64,000 nucleotides of DNA from Bradyrhizobium sp. CCGUVB1N3 (GCF_024199925.1 NZ_JANADR010000001.1:1984001-2048000); one strand, 5' to 3'; positions 27,026 through 37,166 are shown, counted from the first letter of the stretch. The notes: generated by a model not told the origin, from the letters alone. Made by a program: numbers and translations.

Positions 27026-29041
27026 TCACGCAAACTCCAGGATCAGCGCGTCCACCGCCAGCGTGGCGCCGGCGCTGGCGTGGATCTTCTTCACCGTGCC
27101 GTCGCGCTCGGCGCGCAGCACGTTCTGCATCTTCATGGCTTCGACGACCGCAAGCGTCTCGCCGGCCTTGATCTCCTGCCCTTCGGCGACGGCGATCGAG
27201 ACGACGAGGCCGGGCATCGGACAGAGCAGCTTCTTGCCGGTGTCGGAGGCCGTGGTCACCGGCATCAGCCGCGCGGAGGACGCTTCCGTCTCGGTCCAGA
27301 CATAGACCTGCACCTCGACGCCTTGATGGGCGAGCCGCATGCCGTTCGGGATCGGCCTCGCCTGCACGGCGATGAAGTGGCCGTCGATCGTGCCCTGCCA
27401 GACCGGTTCGCCCGGCTTCCAAGGCGACTCCAGGAGATGGGTATTGCCCGCCTTGCCCTCGGCATCGAGGAAACGCACGGCGATCGCCTCGCCTTCGCGC
27501 GCGATCTCGAGTGCGATCTCCTCGCGGTCGAGCCACACCGCGCGGCGACGCTCGCGCTGCACGACGCGGCCGCCGAGCTGGCCGGAAATCTGTCGCTTGC
27601 GCTCTCCCAACACGTGATCGATGGCGGCACCGACGGCGGCGATCCGCCGTGCGACCTCGCCTTCAGGCACCCGCGCCGAAAAACCCTTCGGGAATTCCTC
27701 GGCGATGAATCCGGTCGACAGCCGTCCCTCGCGCCAGCGCGGATGGTTCATCAGCGCGGACAGGAACGGAATGTTGTGGCGGATGCCGTCGACATAGAAC
27801 GCATCGAGCGCGGTCGCCTGCGCCTCGATGGCGGCGGCGCGCGAGGGCGCATGGGTGACGAGCTTGGCGATCATCGGATCGTAGTGGATCGAGATCTCGC
27901 CGCCCTCCTGCACGCCGGTGTCGTTGCGCACGGTGATGCCGTCTTTGCTTAGCTCCGCCGGCGGGCGGTACTTCACGAGGCGCCCGATCGAGGGCAGGAA
28001 ATTGCGGAAGGGGTCTTCGGCGTAGAGACGCGATTCCACCGCCCAACCGGTCAGCGCGACGTCCTTCTGCGCGATGGTGAGCTTTTCGCCGGCGGCGACC
28101 CGGATCATCTGCTCGACGAGATCGATACCGGTGACGAGCTCGGTCACGGGATGCTCGACCTGGAGGCGGGTGTTCATCTCCAGGAAATAGAAGCTCTTGT
28201 CCTGGCCCGCGACGAATTCGACGGTGCCGGCGGAATCGTAGTTCACGGCCTTCGCCAGCGCGACCGCCTGCTCGCCCATCTTGCGGCGCGTGGTCTCGTC
28301 GAGCAGCGGCGACGGTGCCTCCTCGATGACCTTCTGGTTGCGGCGCTGGATCGAGCATTCGCGCTCGCCGAGATAGATCACGTTGCCATGCTTGTCGCCC
28401 AGCACCTGGATCTCGATGTGGCGGGGATCGACGATGAATTTTTCGACGAACACCCGATCGTCGCCGAACGAGGCCTTGGCTTCGGCTTTGGCCAGATTGA
28501 AGCCTTCGGCGACCTCGCTCTTCGAATGCGCGATGCGCATGCCCTTGCCACCGCCGCCGGCGGACGCCTTGATCATCACGGGATAGCCGATCTCGTCGGC
28601 TATGCGCACCGCTTGCTTGTCGTCTTCGATGACGCCGAGATAGCCGGGCACGGTCGAGACTTTTGCCTTGGCGGCCGCCTTCTTGGACTCGATCTTGTCG
28701 CCCATCGCCGCGATCGCGCCGGGGTTCGGGCCGATGAAGACGATACCGGCCGCCTCCAGCGCGCGCGGAAACGCCTCGCGCTCGGACAGGAAGCCGTAGC
28801 CGGGATGCACGGCCTGCGCCCCCGTCTTGCGGCAGGCCTCGACGATCTTCTCGATCACCAGATAGCTCTCGGCCGCGGCCGGTGGTCCGATCAGGACCGC
28901 CTCGTCGGCCATCTCGACATGCAGGGCATCGCGGTCGGCCTCGGAATAGACCGCAACCGTCTCAATTCCCATCCGGCGGGCAGTCTTGATGACCCGGCAG
29001 GCGATTTCGCCGCGATTGGCGATCAGAATGCGCTTGAACAT
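27026..29041 (-). CDS. pccA: Acetyl/propionyl-CoA carboxylase biotin-containing alpha subunit
   Basis: Protein of 671 residues with, in order, a biotin carboxylase N domain (FKRILIANRGEIACRV), ATP-grasp (KASAGGGGKGMRIA), a carboxylase C domain, a BT-type linker and a C-terminal biotinyl domain with biotin lysine K637 in EAMKMQN. The length and BT linker fit propionyl-CoA carboxylase alpha, which feeds propionyl-CoA into methylmalonyl-CoA. A geranyl- or methylcrotonyl-type enzyme is less likely. The start at 29041 gives MFKRILIANRGE; the frame to 29077 adds unlikely residues. The beta subunit is not in the window. Confidence 0.9.
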   Translation of the reverse strand: MFKRILIANRGEIACRVIKTARRMGIETVAVYSEADRDALHVEMADEAVLIGPPAAAESYLVIEKIVEACRKTGAQAVHPGYGFLSEREAFPRALEAAGIVFIGPNPGAIAAMGDKIESKKAAAKAKVSTVPGYLGVIEDDKQAVRIADEIGYPVMIKASAGGGGKGMRIAHSKSEVAEGFNLAKAEAKASFGDDRVFVEKFIVDPRHIEIQVLGDKHGNVIYLGERECSIQRRNQKVIEEAPSPLLDETTRRKMGEQAVALAKAVNYDSAGTVEFVAGQDKSFYFLEMNTRLQVEHPVTELVTGIDLVEQMIRVAAGEKLTIAQKDVALTGWAVESRLYAEDPFRNFLPSIGRLVKYRPPAELSKDGITVRNDTGVQEGGEISIHYDPMIAKLVTHAPSRAAAIEAQATALDAFYVDGIRHNIPFLSALMNHPRWREGRLSTGFIAEEFPKGFSARVPEGEVARRIAAVGAAIDHVLGERKRQISGQLGGRVVQRERRRAVWLDREEIALEIAREGEAIAVRFLDAEGKAGNTHLLESPWKPGEPVWQGTIDGHFIAVQARPIPNGMRLAHQGVEVQVYVWTETEASSARLMPVTTASDTGKKLLCPMPGLVVSIAVAEGQEIKAGETLAVVEAMKMQNVLRAERDGTVKKIHASAGATLAVDALILEFA

Positions 29042-29230
29042 GCTTTTCTTGGTTCTTCGACCTTGGGCGGGACCCATCCCTCACCCGTTCGGGCCGATGG
29101 GACAGGCCGTGATGTGTCCGTGGTACAGCAAAATCGGCCGGAGGCAACGGTCTAAATCCGCACCCCGCCCTGGCGTACCAGCGACGCGCGCCGGCCTTAT
29201 CGCCTCGCCAAAGCCGGCCTTATCGATCCC

Positions 29231-30301
29231 CTATCGACTGCCGGCTTTGGTCGCACCCCGCACCAGCTCGTGGACAAAGCCCAGCTTCCCGATCACCGCG
29301 GGTGACAGGATGAAGGGATAGAGGTCGCGGGCGCCCATCGCCCGGTTGACGCTGTTGATGGCAAAGGTGAAGGGCAGCCACGCGTTGACGAGCTTCTCGA
29401 CGTCCGCTGCCATGTAGGGGTTGAAGCGGATGCGCGCCGTCAGCTCGCCGTCCCGATCGATCCTGGGACGCACCTCCATGCCGAATTCGGCGGCCATCTC
29501 CAGGGTGTCGACGATGTGGAGGTAGTGCGCCCAGGTCTCGGCGAAATCCTCCCAGGGATGCGTGGTCGCGTAGGCGGAGACATAGCTCTGCTGCCAGTCC
29601 GGCGGCGGCCCCTCCGCATAGTGGCGCTGGAGCGCCTGCCCATAGTCGATCTGCTCGTCGCCGAACATCGCGCGGAATTCGTCGAGCTTGCCGCCGCCCC
29701 GCACCAGCACGTCCCAGAAATAGTGCCCGACCTCGTGGCGGAAATGGCCGAGCAGCGTCCGGTATGGCTCGCCCATCTCGAGCCTGCGCCGCTCGCGTTC
29801 GATATCGTTGGCTTCCGTCAGCGCGATCGTGATCAGGCCGTTGTCGTGGCCGGTCATGATCCGCTGGCCGCTGTAGGGATCATCGGCAAGGAAGTTGAAG
29901 ATCAGCCCGTGCGCGGGATCCTCTGCCCGCGTCGTCAGCGGCAGCTTCCAGCGCGAGAGCGAATAGAACAACCGGTGCTTGGCCACCTCGAGCTCGCGCC
30001 AGCCGGCAAGCTGCGTCGGATCGGACAGGTCGGGCACCGTGCCGTTGTGCCGGCAGGCGCGGCAGTAGAGATCGCTGCTGCCGGGCTCGGTCAGCCAGTT
30101 GCAGGCGTCGAACTCGGCATTGGCGCACAGCATGCGGCCCTTGCCCTTGTCGGCCAGCGTCGCCCAGGCCGTCCCGTCGGGCTCGATCGCGGAGAGCATC
30201 TCCTTCTCGGGGAGGAAGGCAACCCGGTGGCCGCAGCGTTCGCAGGCGCGGTTCTCGAAATAGAGGACGTTGCTGCAGGCCTGGCAGACAAATAACTTCA
30301 A
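29231..30301 (-). CDS. Zinc-ribbon and HExxH metallopeptidase-like protein
   Basis: Protein of 356 residues. The N-terminus has two zinc-binding cysteine clusters (C6/C9/C20/C23, then C59/C67/C80/C83). The rest matches the putative zinc-binding metallopeptidase family (Peptidase_Mx type) with H189-E190-V191-G192-H193 and a downstream glutamate (EDFAETWAHY, E255) as probable third ligand. It has no signal peptide, so it is cytoplasmic; substrate unknown. It is transcribed divergently from the large hybrid kinase, and an EcfG-like promoter with one mismatch points at it. Confidence 0.85.
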   Translation of the reverse strand: MKLFVCQACSNVLYFENRACERCGHRVAFLPEKEMLSAIEPDGTAWATLADKGKGRMLCANAEFDACNWLTEPGSSDLYCRACRHNGTVPDLSDPTQLAGWRELEVAKHRLFYSLSRWKLPLTTRAEDPAHGLIFNFLADDPYSGQRIMTGHDNGLITIALTEANDIERERRRLEMGEPYRTLLGHFRHEVGHYFWDVLVRGGGKLDEFRAMFGDEQIDYGQALQRHYAEGPPPDWQQSYVSAYATTHPWEDFAETWAHYLHIVDTLEMAAEFGMEVRPRIDRDGELTARIRFNPYMAADVEKLVNAWLPFTFAINSVNRAMGARDLYPFILSPAVIGKLGFVHELVRGATKAGSR

Positions 30302-30364
30302 GGTTTACATCCCCCGGTAGAAGTCTCGTGAGCCTATCTTGAATTCGATCTTGGGCCCGGCGAC

Positions 30365-30389
30365 GACGCTTCGCGACGTTAATCGTTCC
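30365..30389 (-). promoter_or_regulatory. EcfG-like promoter, one mismatch, toward metallopeptidase
   Basis: On the minus strand, GGAAC (30389-30385) is followed after 16 bases by CGTC (30368-30365), differing from the CGTT consensus in one base. It lies 64 bases before the metallopeptidase start and mirrors the perfect site on the other strand. Confidence 0.35.
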
Positions 30390-30396
30390 TGCGGAC

Positions 30397-30422
30397 GGAA
30401 CAAAATCCTCTGGCGCGACGTT
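30397..30422 (+). promoter_or_regulatory. EcfG-type (general stress) promoter
   Basis: GGAAC at 30397-30401 and CGTT at 30419-30422 with a 17-base spacer. Both elements are exact. It sits 47 bases before the earliest start of the PAS hybrid kinase. Confidence 0.6.
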
Positions 30423-30469
30423 GGTCCGCCGTCCACACTTCCCCGACATCATTCTCCACCGTCCGATCG

Positions 30470-32989
30470 TTGCAATGGGTAGCCATCGCGCCCGGTCTGT
30501 GTGAGTATTGCTCGGGCACGTGCATCACAGCGGCCGACGCCTTGAACGATCCTTTACCCGAGACCATCGCCGCCGAAAGGCTGCGCCAGCATCTGGAGGA
30601 GATCGCCCGCGAGCGCGACAACGCCTATCGCGCCTTGCAGGAGCGTGAGGCCGAGCTTGCGCGCATCCAGCGTATTGCCGGCGTCGGCGGCCTGGAGATC
30701 GATTTCCGCGGCGGCGTCAGGAACCGCCGCACCCCCGAATATCTCCTGATCCACGGCCTGCCGCCGGAGGCGGCCAGCGAGACCTACGAAGACTGGGTCG
30801 GCCGCATCCATCCGGAGGACCGCGAGCGGACAATCCAGCACCTCTTCGGCATACTCAAGAGCGGGGGCGAAGATTACTCCGACACCTACCGCATCAATCG
30901 CCCCAGCGACGGCGAGGTGCGCTGGATCCGTGTCGTCGGCAAGATCGAGCGCGATGCGGGCGGCCGCGCGGTACGGCTGGTCGGCGCAGACCTCGACGTC
31001 ACCGACCAGATGCTGGCGCAGGCGACGTTGCGGGAAAGCGAGGAACGCTTCCGCCTGATCGCCGATAGTGCGCCGGTGCCGATCTGGGTCACCAAGCTCG
31101 ACCGCAAGCGCTCCTTCGCCAACCAGGCCTATGTCGACTTCCTCGGCCTGCCCTTCGAGGAGGCGATCGATTTCGACTGGCGCAAGGTGCTGCACCCGGA
31201 CGACCTTCCGCAGGTGCTGCAGCAATCCGTGCAGGGCGAAGCCTCGTTAAAGCCCTTCGTGCTGGAAGCCCGCTACAGGCGCGCCGACGGCCAGTGGCGC
31301 TGGCTGCGCTCGGAATCGCAGCCGCGCTGGGACCCCAACGGCAAGCATATCGGCTTCATCGGCGTCGCCCACGACATCACCGCCGCCAAGCAGGCCGAGA
31401 TCGAGCTCAGGCAACTCAACGAAACGCTGGAAGAGCGCATCACGGAGCGCACCTCACAGCTCGAAGCCAACGAGGCCCGGCTGCGGGCGATCCTGGAAAC
31501 CAGCAACCAATACCAGGGCCTGCTCAACCTCGAAGGCGAGGTGCTCTACGCCAACACTACGGCGCTCGCCGGCATCCGCGCCGCGCCACGAGACGTCATC
31601 GGAAAGCCGTTCTGGGACACGCCGTGGTTCACCGCGACCGAGGGCATGTCGACGATGGTCCGCAACGCCTTCGATACGGTCCTGACGGGCGAAGCGGTGC
31701 GGATGGAGATGCTGCTCCGCCTCCCCATCGGCGAGCGCTGGTTCGATTTCAGCATCCGCCCCCTGCTCGACCAGCACGGCAAGATCTCCGGCGCCGTGCC
31801 CGAAGCCGTCGACATCACCGAGCGCCGCCGCGGCGAGGAGGCGCTGCGCCAGTCGCAGAAGATGGAGGCGATCGGCCAGCTCACCGGCGGCGTCGCGCAT
31901 GATTTCAACAATCTCCTCACCATCATCCGCTCGGCGACCGACTTCTTGCGCCGGCGCGAGCTGCCGGAGGAACGGCGGCGACGCTATGTCGATGCGATCT
32001 CCGAGACGGTCGAGCGCGCCTCGAACCTGACGGCGCAGCTGCTCGCCTTTGCGCGGCGACAGCCCTTGAAGCCGCAGATCTTCAACGTCGGTACGCAGGT
32101 CGAAAGCGTGGCGCAACTGGTACGACCGCTGGTCGGCGGCCGCATCGAGATCGCGGTCGACGTGCACGATCTCGACTGCTTCACCATCGCCGACATCGCG
32201 CAGTTCGAGACCGCGCTGATCAACCTTGCCATCAACGCACGCGATGCGATGAAGGACGAGGGACGCCTGACCATCGCGGTCCGCAAGCTCAAGGGCATCC
32301 CTGCCTTGCGCACACAATCCGCGCGCAGCGGCGATTTCGTCGCGATCTCGGTCCACGACACCGGCTCGGGTATCGCGCCGGAAAATCTCGAGGCGATCTT
32401 CGAGCCGTTCTTCACCACCAAGGAGGTCGGCAAGGGCACCGGGCTCGGCCTCAGCCAGGCCTTCGGCTTCGCCAAGCAGTCCGAGGGCGACATCGCGGTC
32501 GAGAGCAACGTCGGACACGGCGCGACCTTCACGATCTATCTGCCGCAGGCACCGAGCCCCAACCTGGCCACGGCAGCAGCATCGCTGATGAGCGAGCCTG
32601 CCGCCACGGGGCGCGGCTATCGCGTGCTGGTGGTCGAGGACAATGACGACGTCGGGCGCTTCTCCACCGAACTGCTCGAAGACCTCGGCTATGTCGTGCG
32701 CCGTGTCGCCAACGCCAACGCCGCGCTGGCGATCCTCGGCGAGAACGAATTCGCCGTCGATCTCGTGTTCTCCGACGTCATCATGCCGGGCATGAACGGC
32801 GTCGAGCTCGCCGGCGTGATCCGCGAGCGCTATCCGGGCCTGCCGGTGGTGCTCACCTCCGGCTACAGCAACGTGCTCGCCGAAAGCGCCCATCGCGGCT
32901 TCGAGCTGATCCAGAAGCCGTATTCGGTCGAGTCCCTCTCGCGCATCCTGCGCAAGGCGATGGCGGAAAAGGTCCCGATGGCGAGGTGA
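30470..32989 (+). CDS. Multi-PAS histidine kinase-receiver hybrid sensor
   Basis: Up to 839 residues. An N-terminal coiled segment (about 30-65) is followed by three PAS/PAC modules (about 65-175, 190-305 and 340-445). The HisKA domain has H477 in [11 protein letters not shown], the ATPase has NLAINARDAM, DTGSGI and GKGTGLGL boxes, and a receiver carries phospho-acceptor D769 (VFSDVIMPG). No membrane helix is seen. Only TTG codons are available as starts (30470 or 30542); 30542 trims 24 irregular residues and may be the real one. The kinase core closely resembles that of 24193-25710, so the two are paralogues with different sensory front ends. Confidence 0.9.
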   Translation: MQWVAIAPGLCEYCSGTCITAADALNDPLPETIAAERLRQHLEEIARERDNAYRALQEREAELARIQRIAGVGGLEIDFRGGVRNRRTPEYLLIHGLPPEAASETYEDWVGRIHPEDRERTIQHLFGILKSGGEDYSDTYRINRPSDGEVRWIRVVGKIERDAGGRAVRLVGADLDVTDQMLAQATLRESEERFRLIADSAPVPIWVTKLDRKRSFANQAYVDFLGLPFEEAIDFDWRKVLHPDDLPQVLQQSVQGEASLKPFVLEARYRRADGQWRWLRSESQPRWDPNGKHIGFIGVAHDITAAKQAEIELRQLNETLEERITERTSQLEANEARLRAILETSNQYQGLLNLEGEVLYANTTALAGIRAAPRDVIGKPFWDTPWFTATEGMSTMVRNAFDTVLTGEAVRMEMLLRLPIGERWFDFSIRPLLDQHGKISGAVPEAVDITERRRGEEALRQSQKMEAIGQLTGGVAHDFNNLLTIIRSATDFLRRRELPEERRRRYVDAISETVERASNLTAQLLAFARRQPLKPQIFNVGTQVESVAQLVRPLVGGRIEIAVDVHDLDCFTIADIAQFETALINLAINARDAMKDEGRLTIAVRKLKGIPALRTQSARSGDFVAISVHDTGSGIAPENLEAIFEPFFTTKEVGKGTGLGLSQAFGFAKQSEGDIAVESNVGHGATFTIYLPQAPSPNLATAAASLMSEPAATGRGYRVLVVEDNDDVGRFSTELLEDLGYVVRRVANANAALAILGENEFAVDLVFSDVIMPGMNGVELAGVIRERYPGLPVVLTSGYSNVLAESAHRGFELIQKPYSVESLSRILRKAMAEKVPMAR

Positions 32990-33010
32990 GCGGAGGCCAC
33001 AAAACACAAT

Positions 33011-33126
33011 GTCGTCCCGGCGACGGCCGGGACCCATAACCACAGGATTGTGTTTGGCGAAGAACGACGACCAGTGTGCCCCAAGAAACATTCCGCGGTA
33101 TGGGTCCCGGCCTTCGCCGGGACGAC
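33011..33126. repeat. Palindromic intergenic element (gtcgtcccggcga type)
   Basis: Arms gtcgtcccggcgacggccgg (33011-33030) continuing to gaccca, and tgggtcccggccttcgccgg (33101-33120) continuing to gacgac, are near-perfect reverse complements across a 116-base hairpin. It lies between the hybrid kinase and the EamA-type gene. Confidence 0.8.
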
Positions 33127-33193
33127 AGTGGAGTGTTTGGCCGCTGTGCCCCTCATCACCACAAGTGAAAAGCAACGCATCAGGCAGCATGAC

Positions 33194-33634
33194 ATGAAAC
33201 CCGCCCTCCTCTCCGCCTGGCAGACCTGGGCGTTGCTCTCCGCCAGCTTTGCCGCGCTGACTGCGATCTTCGCAAAGGTCGGCGTCGAGAACATCAACCC
33301 GGATCTTGCAACCTTCATCCGCACCATCGTGGTGCTGCTGGCTTTCTCAGTACTGTTGTTCCTCACCGGCCAATTCGCGGTACCCTCGGCAGTCTCGTCA
33401 AAGACCTGGCTGTTCCTGATCCTGTCGGGGCTGGCCACCGGGGCATCCTGGCTGTGCTATTTCCGCGCGCTGAAGCTCGGGCCGGCGACGCTGGTCGCGC
33501 CGATCGACAAGCTCAGCGTCGTGCTGGTGGCGCTGTTCGCCTTCGCCTTTCTCGGCGAGCGTCCGACCGCGCAGGGCTGGATCGGCATTGCCATGATCGG
33601 CGCCGGCGCGGTGCTGCTGGCGGTGAAGCTCTGA
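33194..33634 (+). CDS. EamA-family small transporter
   Basis: Membrane protein of 146 residues with about five hydrophobic segments and the single EamA repeat pattern (AIFAKVGVENINPDLATFIRT; SGLATGASWLCYFRALKLGPATLVAPIDKLSVVL; FLGERPT). Single-domain members probably act as dimers and transport small metabolites; substrate unknown. The ATG at 33194 begins the family homology. The frame extends upstream into the palindromic element, which I discount. Confidence 0.85.
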   Translation: MKPALLSAWQTWALLSASFAALTAIFAKVGVENINPDLATFIRTIVVLLAFSVLLFLTGQFAVPSAVSSKTWLFLILSGLATGASWLCYFRALKLGPATLVAPIDKLSVVLVALFAFAFLGERPTAQGWIGIAMIGAGAVLLAVKL

Positions 33635-33687
33635 GCTTGAGGACTCGCGGACGGAGCGGATAGTCAGGCGCGACGAGGAGACAGATA

Positions 33688-34947
33688 TTGCCGATCGCGC
33701 CGCATGACGCCTTTTGGGCCTGGAGCATCATCGTCGCCGCGACGGCAGGCGTCATCATCCGCCCGTTTCGCCTGCCCGAGGCGATCTGGGCGGTGGCAGG
33801 CGCCGCGGCGCTGGTGCTGTTCGGCTTCCTGAGCCGGGATGACGCGCTGACCGGCCTCGAAAAGGGCATCGACGTCTATCTGTTCCTGATCGGCATGATG
33901 CTGATCGCCGAGCTCGCCCGGCTCGAAGGCCTGTTCGACTATCTCGCGGCCCTCGCCGTCGAATATGCCCGGGGCTCGCCGCAGCGCCTGTTTCTGCTGA
34001 TCTACCTCGTCGGCACGCTGGTGACAGTGTTCCTGTCGAACGACGCGACCGCGATCGTGTTGACCCCGGCGGTCTACGCGGCAACACGGGCTGCCGGCGC
34101 GGCGCCGCTGCCTTATCTGTTCGTCTGCGCCTTCATTGCCAACGCCGCGAGCTTCGTGCTGCCGATCTCGAACCCCGCCAATCTCGTGGTGTTCGGCGCG
34201 CACATGCCGCATCTGACCGAATGGCTCCGCCTGTTCGCGCTGCCCTCGCTCGCCTCGATCGTGCTCACTTACGTCGTTCTTCGCCTCACCCAGCATCGCG
34301 CGCTGAAGGAGGAGATCATCGAGCGCCGCGTGCCGCACAAGGTGCTCAGCCGCGGCGGCAAGCTGACCGCCATCGGCATTGCCGCGATCGGCGTCGTGCT
34401 GATCACGGCTTCCGCGCTTGACAAGCCGCTCGGCCTGCCCACCTTCATCTGCGGCGCGGTGACGACCGGCCTCGTCCTCCTGCTCAGCCGCCAGTCGCCC
34501 GTGCCGGTGCTCAAGCATGTGTCATGGAGCGTGCTACCGCTGGTCGGCGGGCTTTTCGTCATGGTGGAAGCGCTGATCAAGACCGGCGTGATCGGCCATC
34601 TCAGCGCGCTGCTGCATGAGGCTGTCGAACAGTCCGTGCCCAAGGCCGCCTGGAGCGTCGGGATCGCGACTGCGATCGCCACCAACATCGCCAACAACCT
34701 GCCGGTCGGGCTGGTCGCCGGATCAATCGTGGCCAGCGATCACCTGCCCACGTCAGTCGTCAGCGCCATCCTGATCGGCGTCGACCTGGGACCGAATTTC
34801 TCGATCACCGGCTCGCTGGCCACCATCCTGTGGCTGGTGGCACTGCGCCGCGAGAAGATCGAGGTCGGCGCCTGGCCATTCCTGAAGCTCGGTCTGCTCG
34901 TCACGCCGCCCGCCCTGATTGCGGCGCTCGCGGCCGCGATCAGGTGA
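33688..34947 (+). CDS. ArsB/NhaD-type transporter
   Basis: Protein of 419 residues with about 11 membrane helices and ion-transporter superfamily signatures: VTVFLSNDATAIVLTPAV and FVLPISNPANLVVFG, then TNIANNLPVGLVAG in the second half. This fits arsenite efflux (ArsB) or Na+/H+ antiport (NhaD); no ars regulator or reductase is adjacent, so arsenic specificity is unproven. The start appears to be TTG at 33688, with GAGGAG at 33675-33680 well placed. Confidence 0.85.
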   Translation: MPIAPHDAFWAWSIIVAATAGVIIRPFRLPEAIWAVAGAAALVLFGFLSRDDALTGLEKGIDVYLFLIGMMLIAELARLEGLFDYLAALAVEYARGSPQRLFLLIYLVGTLVTVFLSNDATAIVLTPAVYAATRAAGAAPLPYLFVCAFIANAASFVLPISNPANLVVFGAHMPHLTEWLRLFALPSLASIVLTYVVLRLTQHRALKEEIIERRVPHKVLSRGGKLTAIGIAAIGVVLITASALDKPLGLPTFICGAVTTGLVLLLSRQSPVPVLKHVSWSVLPLVGGLFVMVEALIKTGVIGHLSALLHEAVEQSVPKAAWSVGIATAIATNIANNLPVGLVAGSIVASDHLPTSVVSAILIGVDLGPNFSITGSLATILWLVALRREKIEVGAWPFLKLGLLVTPPALIAALAAAIR

Positions 34948-35400
34948 ACGTGGTCAGTCGTTCTCGCAGCCCCGAGGCATGACGAGATGAGGCTCGGCAC
35001 GAGGCCTCAACAAAAACATCGAAAACAACCCCATGCAAAGTAGCCGACGACTGTCCGCGTTACGTCATACGAATTTTCCGAACTTCATTTGACACGTCGG
35101 GCAAATCAGGGGCACAATGCCATCATCGACGCAAGACACGGCGGCTCGCCCGAGCGGAGCCATCAGCGCCCTCAACAACCTGACCGTCGCTCCCATTGCC
35201 GCATCGATCGCGGCGAGCGATCACGGCCTGCGCCCGTCGTCAGCGCCACCCTCGGTTTCGCCTGGGAAACTAGTAGACTTCCGGTGTTCCATCTTAACCA
35301 ATTATGGACCGGACTGCGACAAAAGTTCGCACAGCTCAGCGACTACGGCCTGGGGTGGACGCTGATCAACATTCCAACCAATCGCATAGACGGAAGAAGC
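34948..35400. other. Gap without a supported gene
   Basis: 453 bases between the transporter and the chemoreceptor. The chemoreceptor frame stays open back to 35089, but that extension has no recognisable features, and the membrane-anchored start at 35401 is more natural. I see no RNA gene or clear promoter. Confidence 0.5.
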
Positions 35401-37107
35401 ATGCATTTTCTCGGCCGTTTTCGTATCTTGCCTAAAATTCTCGCCATTGTCCTCCTGCTCGCCGCGACGATGGCGGCACTGTCATACGTCGCCATCACGG
35501 CACTCTCGGCGCAGAACGAAAACGCCGAGAAAATGGCAGTAGCCGCCACGCGCTCCCTCCAAGCAGCGCGCGCCCGCCAGCGGGTGATCGCGATGAACCG
35601 TGCCGAATTCCGCGGCGCGCTTGACCCGACCGGCGAGAACCGAAGCGCCGCCAGAAAGGTCCTCGAAGAGCAACTCGCGCAGTTTCACGAGCTGATGGAC
35701 TCGGTCAGCAAGACGACCGACAGCAAGGTCCAGGCGATGCTGCCCGGCGTGCAACAATCGCTGTCCGCCTACGAACAGACGATGAAGCAGTCGATGGCTG
35801 CAACCGACGCGGCCGCGTCACAGAAGATTACGGAAACCGCCGAGAAACTCCGCGAAACCGTCATGACGAGCCGCGCTGCGGCGGAGAAGCTGTCGGCCGA
35901 CATCACGGCCGTGGCGGACCGGCTCGATGAGAGGGTCCAGGAGTTCTCCCGGAAGACCTCGGACGAATATGCCTCGACGTCGCGGACGCTGATCGTGATC
36001 TCGGTCACGAGCGTGCTGGCCGGGACTCTGGTCGGCTTCCTGATCGGCCAGTTCGGCATCGCCGGGCCGATTCGCTCCATTGTCGCCCTGCTTCAGCAGC
36101 TGGCGGCCGGCCGCTACGACATCGACATCCACAGTAGCGACCGCAACGACGAGGTCGGTGAAGTTGCCAAGACAGCCCTGGCATTCAAGGAAAATGGCCT
36201 CGCCAAATTGCGCATGGAAGCGGAAGCAAAGGAATCCGAGGCACGCGCCGCCACGCAACGCAAGGCGGACATGGTTCAGCTTGCGAACAGTTTCGAGACC
36301 GCCGTCGGCGAGATTGTCGACACCGTGTCGTCCGCATCCACCGAGCTGGAAGCCTCCGCCGGCACGCTGACGACGAGTGCCGGTCACTCCCAGCAGCTTG
36401 CGACCACCGTTGCGGCAGCTTCGGAACAGGCCTCCGCGAACGTGCAATCGGTCGCTTCGGCGACCGAGGAGCTGTCCTCGTCGGTCGGCGAAATCAGCCG
36501 CCAGGTGCAGGAATCTGCACGCATGGCCGGCGACGCCGTCGGTCAGGCGCGCGCGACCACTGAACGCGTGAGCGAACTATCGAAGGCGGCAACGCGGATC
36601 AGCGACGTGGTCGAGCTGATCAATACCATCGCCAGCCAGACTAATCTGCTTGCACTGAACGCGACCATCGAAGCCGCACGCGCCGGCGAGGCGGGTCGCG
36701 GCTTTGCCGTGGTTGCCTCCGAGGTGAAGGCCCTCGCCGAGCAGACCGCGAAAGCGACCGACGAGATCAGCCAGCAGATTTCGGGCATCCAGGCCGCGAC
36801 CCAGGACTCGGTCGCGTCGATCAAGGAAATCTCCGGGACGATCGAAAGGCTGTCCGAAGTATCGTCGGCCATTGCGGCTGCCGTGGAGGAACAGGGCGCG
36901 GCAACGCAGGAAATCTCTCGCAACGTGCAGCAGGCGGCCCAAGGTACCCACGAGGTGTCCACCAATATCGGCTCCGTGCAACGCGGCGCCGCCGAAACCG
37001 GTTCGGCGTCGTCGCAGGTTCTCTCGGCCGCTCAATCGCTGGCCTCGGATAGCAACCGCCTCAAGCTCGAGGTCGGTCGCTTCCTGAGTTCGGTGCGCGC
37101 CGCCTGA
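35401..37107 (+). CDS. Methyl-accepting chemotaxis protein
   Basis: Receptor of 568 residues: membrane helix at about 9-31, a helical periplasmic sensor (about 32-195, four-helix-bundle-like, no Cache motif), a second helix at about 197-221, HAMP, and a cytoplasmic signalling rod whose hairpin tip reads [40 protein letters not shown]. It signals to CheA/CheW; no che genes are nearby and the ligand is unknown. GGAAG at 35392-35396 supports the ATG at 35401. It ends in SSVRAA like the second receptor in this window, without a CheR-binding pentapeptide. Confidence 0.92.
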   Translation: MHFLGRFRILPKILAIVLLLAATMAALSYVAITALSAQNENAEKMAVAATRSLQAARARQRVIAMNRAEFRGALDPTGENRSAARKVLEEQLAQFHELMDSVSKTTDSKVQAMLPGVQQSLSAYEQTMKQSMAATDAAASQKITETAEKLRETVMTSRAAAEKLSADITAVADRLDERVQEFSRKTSDEYASTSRTLIVISVTSVLAGTLVGFLIGQFGIAGPIRSIVALLQQLAAGRYDIDIHSSDRNDEVGEVAKTALAFKENGLAKLRMEAEAKESEARAATQRKADMVQLANSFETAVGEIVDTVSSASTELEASAGTLTTSAGHSQQLATTVAAASEQASANVQSVASATEELSSSVGEISRQVQESARMAGDAVGQARATTERVSELSKAATRISDVVELINTIASQTNLLALNATIEAARAGEAGRGFAVVASEVKALAEQTAKATDEISQQISGIQAATQDSVASIKEISGTIERLSEVSSAIAAAVEEQGAATQEISRNVQQAAQGTHEVSTNIGSVQRGAAETGSASSQVLSAAQSLASDSNRLKLEVGRFLSSVRAA

Positions 37108-37126
37108 CGGCACCGCCGTGAGGTCG

Positions 37127-37154
37127 AACGAGGCGCCTTGCCCGCCGCCTCGTT
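37127..37154. terminator. Hairpin terminator after chemoreceptor gene
   Basis: AACGAGGCG (37127-37135) pairs perfectly with CGCCTCGTT (37146-37154) across a 10-base loop. It lies 20 bases past the receptor stop and 13 bases from the convergent MFS stop, so it may serve both genes. The U-run is short. Confidence 0.55.
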
Positions 37155-37166
37155 TACTCAGATCCG

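Noticed and set aside
31454..33190. A 578-codon open frame antisense to the second hybrid kinase, running into the palindromic element
   Set aside because: Shadow of a strongly biased coding strand; its start lies inside a repeat.
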